From Saprospiraceae bacterium (lineage in GTDB: Bacteria; Bacteroidota; Bacteroidia; Chitinophagales; Saprospiraceae), in the NCBI GenBank assembly GCA_016787575.1, contig JAEUUO010000020.1:124001-188000 (forward strand): a stretch of DNA of 64,000 nucleotides, written 5' to 3'. The number at the start of each line of letters is the position of its first letter. Position 1 is the stretch's first letter. A program made the translations under genes and the position numbers. A model generated the notes under the pieces. That model searched no databases, was not told the DNA's origin, and worked only from the letters and a program-made list of their open reading frames with translations. Of the stretch, positions 9,731 through 18,104 are shown in pieces.

Positions 9731-10165
9731 ATGATTTGGCTATTACGAATAATTGGCTTTTTCGGTGCTTGTTTCTTCTTATTGCCTTTTTTCAGGGTAG
9801 AAGATCCTTTTCGATCCATAGCACTGCGCTTTTTTTCAATTCCAGGAACAGCCAAGATTTACAACCACACCTGTGAGGGGGATCGTGTGTATTTGTATGA
9901 ATACAGCTTCAATACAGATAGCTTCCAACAACGATACGACGGATACAACGAAATTCTCGATAAAAAAATTCCAGAAAATGATCGATGTAAAGGAAACATT
10001 TATCCCCAAATAGAAATTAATATTCGTTACTTTCCTTATTTTAGATATTGGAGTGAACCATTAGATGCTGAACGTCCCTCTTTTATATTGTTTCTAATGG
10101 TAAATGTGGTTAAAATTTGTTCAATCCTTTTGTTGATTCTTACTTTTATAAGAAAACGAAATTGA
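9731..10165 (+). CDS. Small membrane protein of unknown function
   Basis: 144 residues from the ATG at 9731 ([11 protein letters not shown]); a GTG 13 codons upstream is less likely. One hydrophobic segment lies at the N terminus (about 1-20) and another near the C terminus (about 115-138). Between them is a soluble, probably extracytoplasmic stretch with a [13 protein letters not shown] pattern and two cysteines. I do not recognise a family. It is divergent from mtgA, with starts under 50 bases apart. Confidence 0.6.
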   Translation: MIWLLRIIGFFGACFFLLPFFRVEDPFRSIALRFFSIPGTAKIYNHTCEGDRVYLYEYSFNTDSFQQRYDGYNEILDKKIPENDRCKGNIYPQIEINIRYFPYFRYWSEPLDAERPSFILFLMVNVVKICSILLLILTFIRKRN

Positions 10166-10215
10166 CAATTTTACAATGCTGCAATTTTACAATGCTGCAA
10201 TTCTACAATGCTGTA
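10163..10215 (+). repeat. Short dispersed repeat (ACAATGCTGCAAT family)
   Basis: Three near-copies of ACAATGCTGCAATTTT follow one another just after the upstream gene. Related words recur in other gaps (near 14197, 57286 and 57404), always outside genes. Confidence 0.7.
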
Positions 10216-10303
10216 ATGCTACAATGCAAATGCTCTAAAAAACTCGGCGTATTTAAATTTATTTATAATTTTATTATATTATACAATAGTATAATTATTA
10301 CTT

Positions 10304-10387
10304 TAGCCTCTAGCCTCTAGCCTCTAGCCTCTAGCCTCTAGCCTTTAGCCTCTAGCCTCTAGCCTCTAGCCTCTAGCCTCTAGCCTC
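10304..10387 (+). repeat. Heptanucleotide tandem array, 12 copies of TAGCCTC
   Basis: Twelve head-to-tail 7-base units, all identical except the sixth (TAGCCTT). It lies between two convergent genes. The unit length rules out a CRISPR array. It resembles the short tandemly repeated repetitive (STRR) heptamers known from cyanobacteria in form only. Confidence 0.95.
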
Positions 10388-10417
10388 CTAATTGAACCAT
10401 TGCAGGATTGAATCATT

Positions 10418-11326
10418 CTAATTCCTTCTGTTCATTGGATGGAATTGCAATACTGTTTCACGTAAATAATTTAAATCCAAATGTGTATAAATTTCAGTAG
10501 TGCTTATACTTTCGTGACCTAACATTTCCTGAACGGCCCTTAAATTTGCACCGCCTTCTACCAAATGACTGGCAAATGAATGTCTAAATGTGTGCGGACT
10601 TATTTGTTTTTTTATACCCGCTTTAGAAACATTTTGTTTGACTAGTTGAAAAATCAAAGTGCGGGATAATTTTTTCCCAAATCGATTTAAAAATAAATGG
10701 TCTTCATATCCTTTTACTACTGGCAAACTGTTGCGATATGATATTTTATATAATTTAATTTGATTCAAGGCTTCCTGACCAATTGGAATTAATCGTTCTT
10801 TATTGCCTTTTCCTATGACCTTAATCATGGTTTCTTCTTCATAAACATTGGAGCACAATAATTCAATCAATTCACTGACACGCAAACCACATGAGTACAA
10901 TGTTTCTAAAATAGCCTTATCCCTGTGCCCATACTCTTTGCTTAAATCAACGGAAGCAATAATCGCATCAATTTCTTCAATATGCAAAACATCTGGTATG
11001 CTTCGTTTGAGTTTGGGTCCTTCAATGAGTTCAGTCGGATTTTTTTCTATGAGTTCTTCAATCAATAAATATTTATAAAACGCTTTGATTCCGGAAAGTA
11101 TGCGAGCCTGAGAGCGTTCTTCTAAGTTAAATTGTTGCAGCCAGGACAAAAAATCTTCAACATCATCCATTTGAATCAATTCTGGTCTCAGCATAGGATT
11201 TTTTGATTCTGCAAAGTATTGTAATTTATTAAGATCGCTCATGTAAGCATCAACTGAATGCTTGGACATGGAGCGCTCCAATTTTAAATAACTTGCAAAA
11301 CCTTCTTGTGCAGAATGCCAATCCAT
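10418..11326 (-). CDS. xerD: Tyrosine recombinase XerD-like
   Basis: 302 residues, the normal length for XerC/XerD. A SAM-like N-terminal DNA-binding domain (about 1-85) is followed by the catalytic domain. All catalytic residues can be placed: Arg149 (SCGLRVSEL), Lys173 (IGKGNKER), His245 and Arg248 (SPHTFRHSF), His271 (MLGHES) and the nucleophile Tyr280 (TTEIYTH). The role in the family is resolution of chromosome dimers at dif. The XerD rather than XerC assignment rests on overall resemblance and is not proven. No dif site was recognised nearby. Confidence 0.88.
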   Translation of the reverse strand: MDWHSAQEGFASYLKLERSMSKHSVDAYMSDLNKLQYFAESKNPMLRPELIQMDDVEDFLSWLQQFNLEERSQARILSGIKAFYKYLLIEELIEKNPTELIEGPKLKRSIPDVLHIEEIDAIIASVDLSKEYGHRDKAILETLYSCGLRVSELIELLCSNVYEEETMIKVIGKGNKERLIPIGQEALNQIKLYKISYRNSLPVVKGYEDHLFLNRFGKKLSRTLIFQLVKQNVSKAGIKKQISPHTFRHSFASHLVEGGANLRAVQEMLGHESISTTEIYTHLDLNYLRETVLQFHPMNRRN

Positions 11327-11530
11327 TGAACAAATGTAAATGGATTATTTGTAGCAGCGTAAATACATTTGTTCAATCTTTCTCAAAAACAGTTCATTCC
11401 TTTTGATTGGTCAAATCCTATTTCCAAAATGCGGGTTTTATAAGCTGTATTATATCATTTCCAATGCAGGAATTTTGTTTTGATTTCATGAATTTTATTA
11501 AATCAAAAGCCTCTTTCATCCTAAATCTCT

Positions 11531-11538
11531 TATTTTTG
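11531..11538 (+). promoter_or_regulatory. Possible -7 box (TATTTTTG) before kynU
   Basis: Matches the Bacteroidetes TAnnTTTG pattern 13 bases before the kynU start, but no clear TTG -33 partner is seen and the leader would be very short. Weak call. Confidence 0.25.
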
Positions 11539-11551
11539 AATTTTTAAATTT

Positions 11552-12814
11552 ATGGATTTAAACAGAGCAGCTGCCCAAAAAATGGACGAACAGGATCCAT
11601 TAAGGCATTTTAGAAGTCAATTCCTATTTCCCAAGACTAAATCCGGCAACGATGCAATCTATTTTTGTGGAAATTCTCTTGGTCTTCAACCCATTAAAAC
11701 AAAAACTTACGTCAATCAAGAACTATCAGATTGGGCAAATTTTGGGGTACATGGTCATCACGAGGCTAAACATGCCTGGTTGCCTTACCACGAATTTCTT
11801 ACGGACACAATGGCAAACATCGTAGGTGCAAAACCCATAGAAACTGTGGTAATGAATACTCTTACCGTCAATTTGCATTTGATGTTGGTAAGTTTTTACA
11901 GACCTGAAGGAAAGCGGTCTAAAATATTAATAGAACACAGCTGTTTCCCATCAGATCGATATGCAGTGGAATCTCAATTGCGTTTTCATGGGTATGATCC
12001 GTCCAAACATTTGATTATACTTCAGCCTCAACCTGGTGAGGCCTATGTTTCAAATGAAGCCATAGAACATGCTTTCTATCAACATGGAGATGAAATTGCT
12101 TTGGCTTTGATTGGCTCTGTAAATTACTACAGCGGACAAGCATATCCTATAAAATTTATAACAGATCTGGCACATCAATACGGTAGTTTGGTAGGATTTG
12201 ATCTGGCGCATGGGGCCGGCAACTTGGCTCTTAAATTGCATGAAGACGGTCCTGATTTTGCAATTTGGTGTGGTTACAAATATCTGAATGGTGGACCCGG
12301 AAGTCTGGCTGGATGTTTTGTTCATGAGCGACATGCTTATAGCTATGAGCTCCCACGATTTACAGGTTGGTGGGGACATAATAAAAAATCGCGATTTAAA
12401 ATGAGCCCACATTTTGAGATCATGGCTGGAGCTGAAGGATGGCAACTTAGCAATCCACCGATTTTGCCTATGGCATGTTTGCTTGCATCTTTTGAATTGT
12501 TCGAACTTGCTGGAATGGATAATTTGCGGTTAAAATCACTGCAAATGGGAAATGTCTTTTTTAATTTATTAGATGAATTGAATCATCCCAATTTGAAAAT
12601 TATAACCCCTCGATTGGAAGCAGAAAGAGGTTGCCAAATTTCCATTCAATTAAAAGACGCAGACAAAGCTATATTTAATAAAATAACAGAAGCTGGTGTC
12701 ATTGCAGATTGGCGCGAACCGGATGTGATTCGCATTGCTCCAGTACCACTTTACAATAGTTTTACAGATATTTTTGATTTCATCCAAATTTTAAAAGGCG
12801 CTCTGAATGATTGA
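11552..12814 (+). CDS. kynU: Kynureninase
   Basis: 420 residues, full length. A PLP-dependent fold-type I enzyme that splits kynurenine or 3-hydroxykynurenine into (hydroxy)anthranilate plus alanine. The PLP lysine is Lys243 in WCGYKYLNGGPGSLAG, and the substrate-binding signature RFTGWWGH is present. The final 8 bases overlap the start of kmo, so the two are translationally coupled and act in sequence on tryptophan breakdown. Neither a dioxygenase for the first step nor 3-hydroxyanthranilate dioxygenase is in this window. Confidence 0.95.
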   Translation: MDLNRAAAQKMDEQDPLRHFRSQFLFPKTKSGNDAIYFCGNSLGLQPIKTKTYVNQELSDWANFGVHGHHEAKHAWLPYHEFLTDTMANIVGAKPIETVVMNTLTVNLHLMLVSFYRPEGKRSKILIEHSCFPSDRYAVESQLRFHGYDPSKHLIILQPQPGEAYVSNEAIEHAFYQHGDEIALALIGSVNYYSGQAYPIKFITDLAHQYGSLVGFDLAHGAGNLALKLHEDGPDFAIWCGYKYLNGGPGSLAGCFVHERHAYSYELPRFTGWWGHNKKSRFKMSPHFEIMAGAEGWQLSNPPILPMACLLASFELFELAGMDNLRLKSLQMGNVFFNLLDELNHPNLKIITPRLEAERGCQISIQLKDADKAIFNKITEAGVIADWREPDVIRIAPVPLYNSFTDIFDFIQILKGALND

Positions 12815-14165
12815 TCAAAATCGAACCATACAAATAGCAGGATCTGGACTGGTTGGTAGTTTGCTAGCTTTGCGATTGTTGCAACGCGGATTTAATGTAA
12901 AAGTGTATGAATCGAGACCAGATATGCGTAAATCATCCATTAGTGCAGGACGATCCATTAATTTGGCATTGTCACATCGGGGAATTCAAGCATTAAAATC
13001 TGCAGGTCTTGAAAAGGAAATTTTAGAAAATGCAATCAAAATGGAAGGTCGATTGATTCACGACCTGGAAGGCAATTTGACATTTCAAGCATATAGTTCC
13101 AGACCGGGGGAGTTTATTAATTCCATTTCAAGGCGCACCCTCAATGTTATTTTAATGGATGCTATTGAAAAAATAAAACCAAACGCAATTCAATTTAACA
13201 CGCAATTGAAAAAAATAAATTCGCAATCAGGGATAGCAGTTCTTGAAAACGAATTAAAACAATCTGAAGAATTTACTTTTGATTTATTAATTGGAACGGA
13301 TGGAGCAGCTTCAGCATGCAGACAATATTTTATGGAGCAATCTGCTCGCTTGCATTTTAATTATTCGCAGGTATTCCAAAATTATGGTTACAAGGAATTA
13401 ACCATTCCACCCGGGCCCAACAACAAATTTCTATTAGAGAAAAATGCATTGCATATCTGGCCTCGGGGCCATTTTATGATGATCGCATTGCCCAATCCAG
13501 ATGCAACTTTTACAGCTACCTTGTTTTTACCGTATCACGGTTCTGAAAGTTTTGAGGTTTTAAAAAATGAGGATCAATTAGTCACTTTTTTTAATACGCA
13601 TTTTAAAGATGCAATTTCATTAATTCCCCACTTAACTCAAGAATTTTTTCAAAATCCTACCGGACATTTATACACAGTTAAATGTTCACCATGGCATGAT
13701 GCCGATAAGGTGCTTTTGATGGGAGATGCAGCACATGCCATCATACCTTTTTACGGACAAGGAATGAATTGTGGATTTGAAGATGTTTTCATTTTTGATC
13801 AACTTCTCGATCAGAATCCCGATTGGAATTCAATCTGTAAATCATTTTCAGAAATTAGAAAACCCAACTCCGATGCAATTGCAGATCTGGCAGAAGATAA
13901 TTTTATTGAAATGCGCGATAAAGTTGCAGATCCGGTTTTCCAAAGAAAGCGTAAATTAGAAATGCAATTGGAAAAACAATTTCCTGAATACTATTCTAAG
14001 TATGCAATGGTTACATTCAGACCCGATATTTCTTACTACGATGCAATGATTAAAGGCCGAAAACAAGATGAACTGCTCATGAATATTTGTGCATCTGAAA
14101 AAAGTGAATGGACAGAATCGGAATTAAAAGAAATTTATAATAAACTCGTGAATTTAAGTCTTTAG
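12807..14165 (+). CDS. kmo: Kynurenine 3-monooxygenase
   Basis: 452 residues. An FAD-dependent aromatic hydroxylase that converts kynurenine to 3-hydroxykynurenine using NADPH and O2. The N-terminal dinucleotide-binding loop is AGSGLVGSLLALRLLQ (about 11-26). The arginine-bearing SAGRSINLALSHRG segment is typical of KMO, and the second FAD motif is LLMGDAAHAIIPFYGQGMN. The C-terminal part is long enough for the substrate lid. Overlaps kynU by 8 bases; the product is a kynureninase substrate. Confidence 0.95.
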   Translation: MIDQNRTIQIAGSGLVGSLLALRLLQRGFNVKVYESRPDMRKSSISAGRSINLALSHRGIQALKSAGLEKEILENAIKMEGRLIHDLEGNLTFQAYSSRPGEFINSISRRTLNVILMDAIEKIKPNAIQFNTQLKKINSQSGIAVLENELKQSEEFTFDLLIGTDGAASACRQYFMEQSARLHFNYSQVFQNYGYKELTIPPGPNNKFLLEKNALHIWPRGHFMMIALPNPDATFTATLFLPYHGSESFEVLKNEDQLVTFFNTHFKDAISLIPHLTQEFFQNPTGHLYTVKCSPWHDADKVLLMGDAAHAIIPFYGQGMNCGFEDVFIFDQLLDQNPDWNSICKSFSEIRKPNSDAIADLAEDNFIEMRDKVADPVFQRKRKLEMQLEKQFPEYYSKYAMVTFRPDISYYDAMIKGRKQDELLMNICASEKSEWTESELKEIYNKLVNLSL

Positions 14166-14284
14166 AGGGGAAGCCCCTGAAAGGGAGAGAATCCTGCAAT
14201 TATACAATCCTACAATTTTACAATTAAAAATTATATTGAATAATACAACAATTTCTCGCAGAGAAGTAAATTTTAAATCCCTCA

Positions 14285-14353
14285 AACTAACAACTAACAA
14301 CTAACAACTAACAACTAACAACTAACAACTAACAACTAGCAACTAACAACTAA
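14285..14353 (+). repeat. Heptanucleotide tandem array, about 10 copies of AACTAAC
   Basis: Nine full 7-base units plus a partial one; the eighth reads AACTAGC. It fills most of the gap between two convergent genes, the same setting as the TAGCCTC array. A little upstream, TTTCTCGCAGAGAAG resembles the start of the repeated element near 29195. Confidence 0.93.
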
Positions 14354-14355
14354 AT

Positions 14356-15117
14356 CTATCCATACAACTCAAATCGTATTTTTTCTCTTGGAATTTTTAA
14401 ATCGGATAACAAATGCAATACTGCCTCATCAATCATTGCATTCCATCCGCAAATGAGAAAAATACTTTTAGTTGTATCTACATGTTTGGTTTGAAAAATA
14501 CTTTTATAAACTTCGTGTACATAACCGGAGTGCTGGTAAACACCGGGTGCATTTAATTCTGTAAGATTGTTTTCGCGTGATAAACAAATATGAGTATTAA
14601 AATTTTGTACTTGCTGAGGCCAGGCAATTAATTCAGATTTATAAATAACATCTTTCAAAAAGCGTGTTCCATAAATGAGGTGAGTGGAATTAAAGCTTGT
14701 TTTATAAGATATTAATTTTTGAATCATAGCACGAAAAGGAGCAAGACCTGTACCGGTGCAAATCAGAAATACATTTTGGTCAAGGTTTTCAGGAAGGATA
14801 AAGGTACCTTCGGGTCCTTTGCATTTAAATACGTTACCTACTTGAATTTTATTAAAAAAATATTCGGATGCGGGTCCTTTTTCTTTATAAGAGATGCAAA
14901 ATTCTATTTCACCTTTTCCGCTAAACCAATTTGCTATGCTGTAACTGCGCCAACGCTGAGCTCTTTTATCACCTATGGGCAGGTCGCAGGTTAAAAATTG
15001 TCCGGCTTGGTATTCAAAATGCTCAGTTGTTTCGATTTCGAACAAAAATCTGCGGGTAAATTCAGTTTCGTGAATTATCTTCTTTAAATGCAAGGGATAC
15101 CAGATAGCTGGAGGCAT
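14356..15117 (-). CDS. Ferredoxin/flavodoxin-NADP reductase-like flavoprotein
   Basis: 253 residues. A two-domain FNR-fold reductase: an FAD-binding beta-barrel (about 1-105) with the RSYSIAN motif, which holds the flavin phosphates, then a nucleotide-binding domain with FLICTGTGLAPFRAMIQ and the late IFLICGWNAMIDEAV. It moves electrons between NAD(P)H and a one-electron carrier such as ferredoxin or flavodoxin. No iron-sulfur domain is fused. The final residues (RFELYG) are short compared with plant-type FNRs, which fits the bacterial subclass. Confidence 0.85.
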   Translation of the reverse strand: MPPAIWYPLHLKKIIHETEFTRRFLFEIETTEHFEYQAGQFLTCDLPIGDKRAQRWRSYSIANWFSGKGEIEFCISYKEKGPASEYFFNKIQVGNVFKCKGPEGTFILPENLDQNVFLICTGTGLAPFRAMIQKLISYKTSFNSTHLIYGTRFLKDVIYKSELIAWPQQVQNFNTHICLSRENNLTELNAPGVYQHSGYVHEVYKSIFQTKHVDTTKSIFLICGWNAMIDEAVLHLLSDLKIPREKIRFELYG

Positions 15118-15152
15118 ACATAGAATTTCAATATATATAACAGGAAAGCAGC

Positions 15153-16067
15153 CTAAAGGATTAATTCCGCATAGGGTATTACTTTTTCATATCCCTTCCC
15201 TTTAAAATAAGTTTCCAATGCTTCTTTACCTGAATTAGCTGTTGCCAAAACCATATCACCTCCCCAGGCACCTAAAGATTTAATTTCGCCCGGAAAATCA
15301 TGAAACAACTGCTGTTTTATTTGCTTTAAGCCGGTAAAATTAGAAATCAACTGCTCGTGTTGTGCTATCCAGTTTTCAAATTGGGTCAATGATTGGATGT
15401 CCAATAATTTATGAGTCAGATCAGTGGCTTCCTGAATAATTTTTTTGTCGGGTTTTTGCTGTTTAGCTTTTTCAACAGCTTCCTTACTGCTTGTTTTTTG
15501 ATTCAGAGGAATAAAAAACAGTTTGTCTTTAAAACTCGGTTTGAAATCAATTTCTTCCAAATCAATAGATCCATCTCCTAAGGTATATAAGATTGGGCCT
15601 TCAGCACCTGCGCAAGCAACATCATACCCGGAACCTTGTTCTACGTCAAAATACAAATGATAAGGATTGACATCGGCCCAGGAAGCCATGTTGTAAATTA
15701 AAGTCGAACTGGATCCCAAGCCCCAGGAGTTTGGAAATTCAAGGTAATGATCAACTTTGTATTTTTTCCAATGTGATAAAAATTCAGAATTATTTTGACA
15801 ACAGGCTTTCAGTAATTTTCTAAGAAATTTTCCGGTTTCCGGATGGGTGGATTCAGTAACGTCAAAACCCATGAGGTCTATTTCAGCAGAAAACCACTTT
15901 TTGCCATCCGATCCGTAGGAGGTCCAAATTATTTCTGAACCGTTTAATTCCTGGACCTTCATTTTCTGACCCAATCTGGTTGGCAATGCCAAAGCAGTAG
16001 CACCAAAAAGTACGAGGTACTCCGAACTTAATAAGACTTTGCCCCGGGCGTAAAATTCAGCTTTAAT
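15153..16067 (-). CDS. GYDIA-type GHMP kinase with probable ATT start
   Basis: 304 residues if started at the ATT at 16067. The ATP-binding GHMP motif PNSWGLGSSSTLI and the family signature GSGYDVACA (GYDIA variant) are present. The first ordinary start (TTG at 15992) would give 279 residues and would remove FYARGKVLLSSEYLVLFGA, the conserved first strand and motif of GHMP kinases. That region is intact and in frame upstream, yet between it and the stop at about 16110 there is no ATG, GTG or TTG. I therefore place the start at ATT 16067 (ATT 16073 is an alternative). Bacteroidota relatives are annotated in mevalonate-type small-molecule phosphorylation; the substrate here is unknown. Confidence 0.8.
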   Translation of the reverse strand: MKAEFYARGKVLLSSEYLVLFGATALALPTRLGQKMKVQELNGSEIIWTSYGSDGKKWFSAEIDLMGFDVTESTHPETGKFLRKLLKACCQNNSEFLSHWKKYKVDHYLEFPNSWGLGSSSTLIYNMASWADVNPYHLYFDVEQGSGYDVACAGAEGPILYTLGDGSIDLEEIDFKPSFKDKLFFIPLNQKTSSKEAVEKAKQQKPDKKIIQEATDLTHKLLDIQSLTQFENWIAQHEQLISNFTGLKQIKQQLFHDFPGEIKSLGAWGGDMVLATANSGKEALETYFKGKGYEKVIPYAELIL

Positions 16068-16273
16068 AAAAATTGGATTTTCGAAATCCTGGCGAAGATA
16101 TGAATTTGTTTATATATGTGTATTTTTAATATGATTTTGCCTTGTGTAGGGGGTTGGAAGTATTAAAATTATCCTAAAATATAGCCAAAATTGGCTGGCA
16201 AGGAGCGCTGCAAGAGGTGTTTTGCCTTAGTTTATTTTACTTTGCATACTAAATTGAAATTTTAAGTACTGCC

Positions 16274-17683
16274 ATGAGAGGATCGATTCTTTTGCTGCTG
16301 TTTATGTTTGGAACAGTTTGCTTGTTTAGTCAAAAAGACAGTGTTGAAATTCGCTGTAAGGTCGAGGGACTTAAAAGTGGGACTGTAAAATTGATCAGTG
16401 TATTTGGAGATCAAAATTTATTTGTTGATTCTACCTTTTCCAATGCCCAGGGTGAGTTTGAATGGATTCGAAAAAAGCCATACCACCCCGGATATTATTA
16501 TTTGATTTTACCGGATTACACCAACTTTCACATGATTTTGGATACCGATCAACATTTTTCAATGTTTACTACAAAGGAAGATTTAATCGGAAACATGCGG
16601 ATTAAAGATTGTATTGACAACCAACTGCTGTATGAGTCTCTGAAACTTCAATTAAAACATGAAATTGCCATGGATTCCCTGAATACCATGAAAAATAGTG
16701 CCCCTAATGACAGTTTGGTTTTGGATAAATTTGATTTGGGCATCAAACAAATTATTGATGAGAAGAAACGTCAAATGGAGGGATTTATAAAAAAATATTC
16801 GGATGCTTTTTTTGTGAAATTTAAGCGGGCAGGTCAAAACCCGGATTTAATGAATCTTCGAAATGCAAAAGGAGAGGTCGATCGCGATCGTCAATTGGAA
16901 ATGTATCGACTTGCTTTTTGGGATAATGTCGATTTAAGCGATACCCGTCTCTTATACACTCCTGTATTGGTAAATAAATTGAAGAAATTTATTTTAGAGT
17001 TAACTCCTCAACATCCGGATTCCATCATTCGACAGGCAGATTACATCATTAAGAAATCTTTGGTCAATAAAGAAATATTTCAATTTGTCAGCAACTGGAT
17101 TGCTTTGAATTATGAACCCACTAAAACCAAAGTAATGGATGGTGAAGCCGTTTTTGTGTTTATTCTAGATAAATACTTTACTAAGGAGAATGCATTTTGG
17201 ATGGATGAAAAAGAACTGGCTGCTATTAAGAAGAAAGTATTTGAAATGAAATCGAGCTGTTTGGGTTGCCAGGGTCAAGATATTATCTCAACTGATTTGA
17301 ATGGATTAACGCGCTCTGTTTATGAACTGAAAGAAGATTATGTGATTGTTTACATGTATGATCCGGATTGCGACCATTGCCAGAAGGAAACACCCCAGTT
17401 GCTTCAATTTTACAAAGAATGGAAATCAAAAGGCGTCGAAATTTTTGCTGTTGTTTTAAATTCAACCGATCAAAAGTGGCGGGACTTTGTAAAAAAATAT
17501 CAGACAGATGTTTGGATCAACGTACACGATCCAACCAATCGAAGCATTTATGCAAAATATTTTGTGGACATTACACCTGAAATTTATGTTCTGAATAAAG
17601 AACGAAAAATCATTGGTAAAAATTTAAAGCCCGACCAAATTAAATTAATTATTGAAAAGGATTTGAAAGAAAAATCAAAGTAA
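16274..17683 (+). CDS. Exported thioredoxin-like protein (TlpA/DUF5106 type)
   Basis: 469 residues with a signal peptide (1-20, ending CLFSQ). The N-terminal beta-rich part (about 24-110) resembles the DUF4369-type domain that often precedes such thioredoxins. A helical middle part follows. The C-terminal thioredoxin fold has the redox pair in YDPDCDHCQKETPQL and the cis-proline region FVDITPEIYVL. A second pair, CLGCQG, sits just before the fold. It probably reduces or isomerises disulfides in the periplasm. Preceding gene divergent, following gene convergent, so a single-gene unit. Confidence 0.8.
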   Translation: MRGSILLLLFMFGTVCLFSQKDSVEIRCKVEGLKSGTVKLISVFGDQNLFVDSTFSNAQGEFEWIRKKPYHPGYYYLILPDYTNFHMILDTDQHFSMFTTKEDLIGNMRIKDCIDNQLLYESLKLQLKHEIAMDSLNTMKNSAPNDSLVLDKFDLGIKQIIDEKKRQMEGFIKKYSDAFFVKFKRAGQNPDLMNLRNAKGEVDRDRQLEMYRLAFWDNVDLSDTRLLYTPVLVNKLKKFILELTPQHPDSIIRQADYIIKKSLVNKEIFQFVSNWIALNYEPTKTKVMDGEAVFVFILDKYFTKENAFWMDEKELAAIKKKVFEMKSSCLGCQGQDIISTDLNGLTRSVYELKEDYVIVYMYDPDCDHCQKETPQLLQFYKEWKSKGVEIFAVVLNSTDQKWRDFVKKYQTDVWINVHDPTNRSIYAKYFVDITPEIYVLNKERKIIGKNLKPDQIKLIIEKDLKEKSK

Positions 17684-17772
17684 AGTGCTTAAAATAGTAG
17701 TGAGAAATATTTGTAGCTTTTACAATAAATATAAATTATTATTTTTTTAAAAATCGTTCTTCTAAAATAAAA

Positions 17773-17797
17773 AAACCGGTCAACAAAGTCAACCGGT
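17773..17797 (-). terminator. Hairpin, possible minus-strand terminator
   Basis: Arms AACCGGT and ACCGGTT. Read on the minus strand, the hairpin is followed by a T-rich run, so it could end transcripts coming from the gene at 18105-20327. Confidence 0.5.
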
Positions 17798-17816
17798 TCC
17801 GTTCACAATATGAAGA

Positions 17817-17843
17817 GGTTCTCAGAGCCAATATATGAGAACC
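17817..17843. other. Perfect 8-bp inverted repeat
   Basis: GGTTCTCA and TGAGAACC separated by 11 bases, between convergent genes. No T-run follows, so the role is unclear (operator, RNA hairpin or part of a small RNA). Confidence 0.6.
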
Positions 17844-18021
17844 ATTAAAATAGGTAAGTATTTTTTTACGTGTTCTAATAATGAAAATTGAATGGATAGA
17901 TTATTATAATAAATCCTTTTGAGATTATTATAAGTTCGTGATTTTAAAATGTAGATTTAGTTTGCGTATTTAAATAGTAAAAATTCACCAAATCATTCAT
18001 AAAAATTTTCATGTATAAATG

Positions 18022-18057
18022 AAATCCCGATAAATCCATGAGGACATACCGGGATTT
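18022..18057 (-). terminator. Hairpin downstream of a T9SS gene
   Basis: Arms AAATCCCG and CGGGATTT with a 20-base loop, about 45 bases after the stop of the minus-strand gene. Likely transcript end or 3' stabiliser. Confidence 0.5.
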
Positions 18058-18104
18058 TCTCGTCACAAATTTCAATATTACAGCTCTGGCGTTCCAGGCT
18101 GCCA

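Noticed and set aside
10304..10387. CRISPR array
   Set aside because: The repeat unit is 7 bases with no spacers, and no cas gene is near.
14285..14353. CRISPR or telomere-like array
   Set aside because: Contiguous 7-base units without spacers; lies in an internal convergent gap.
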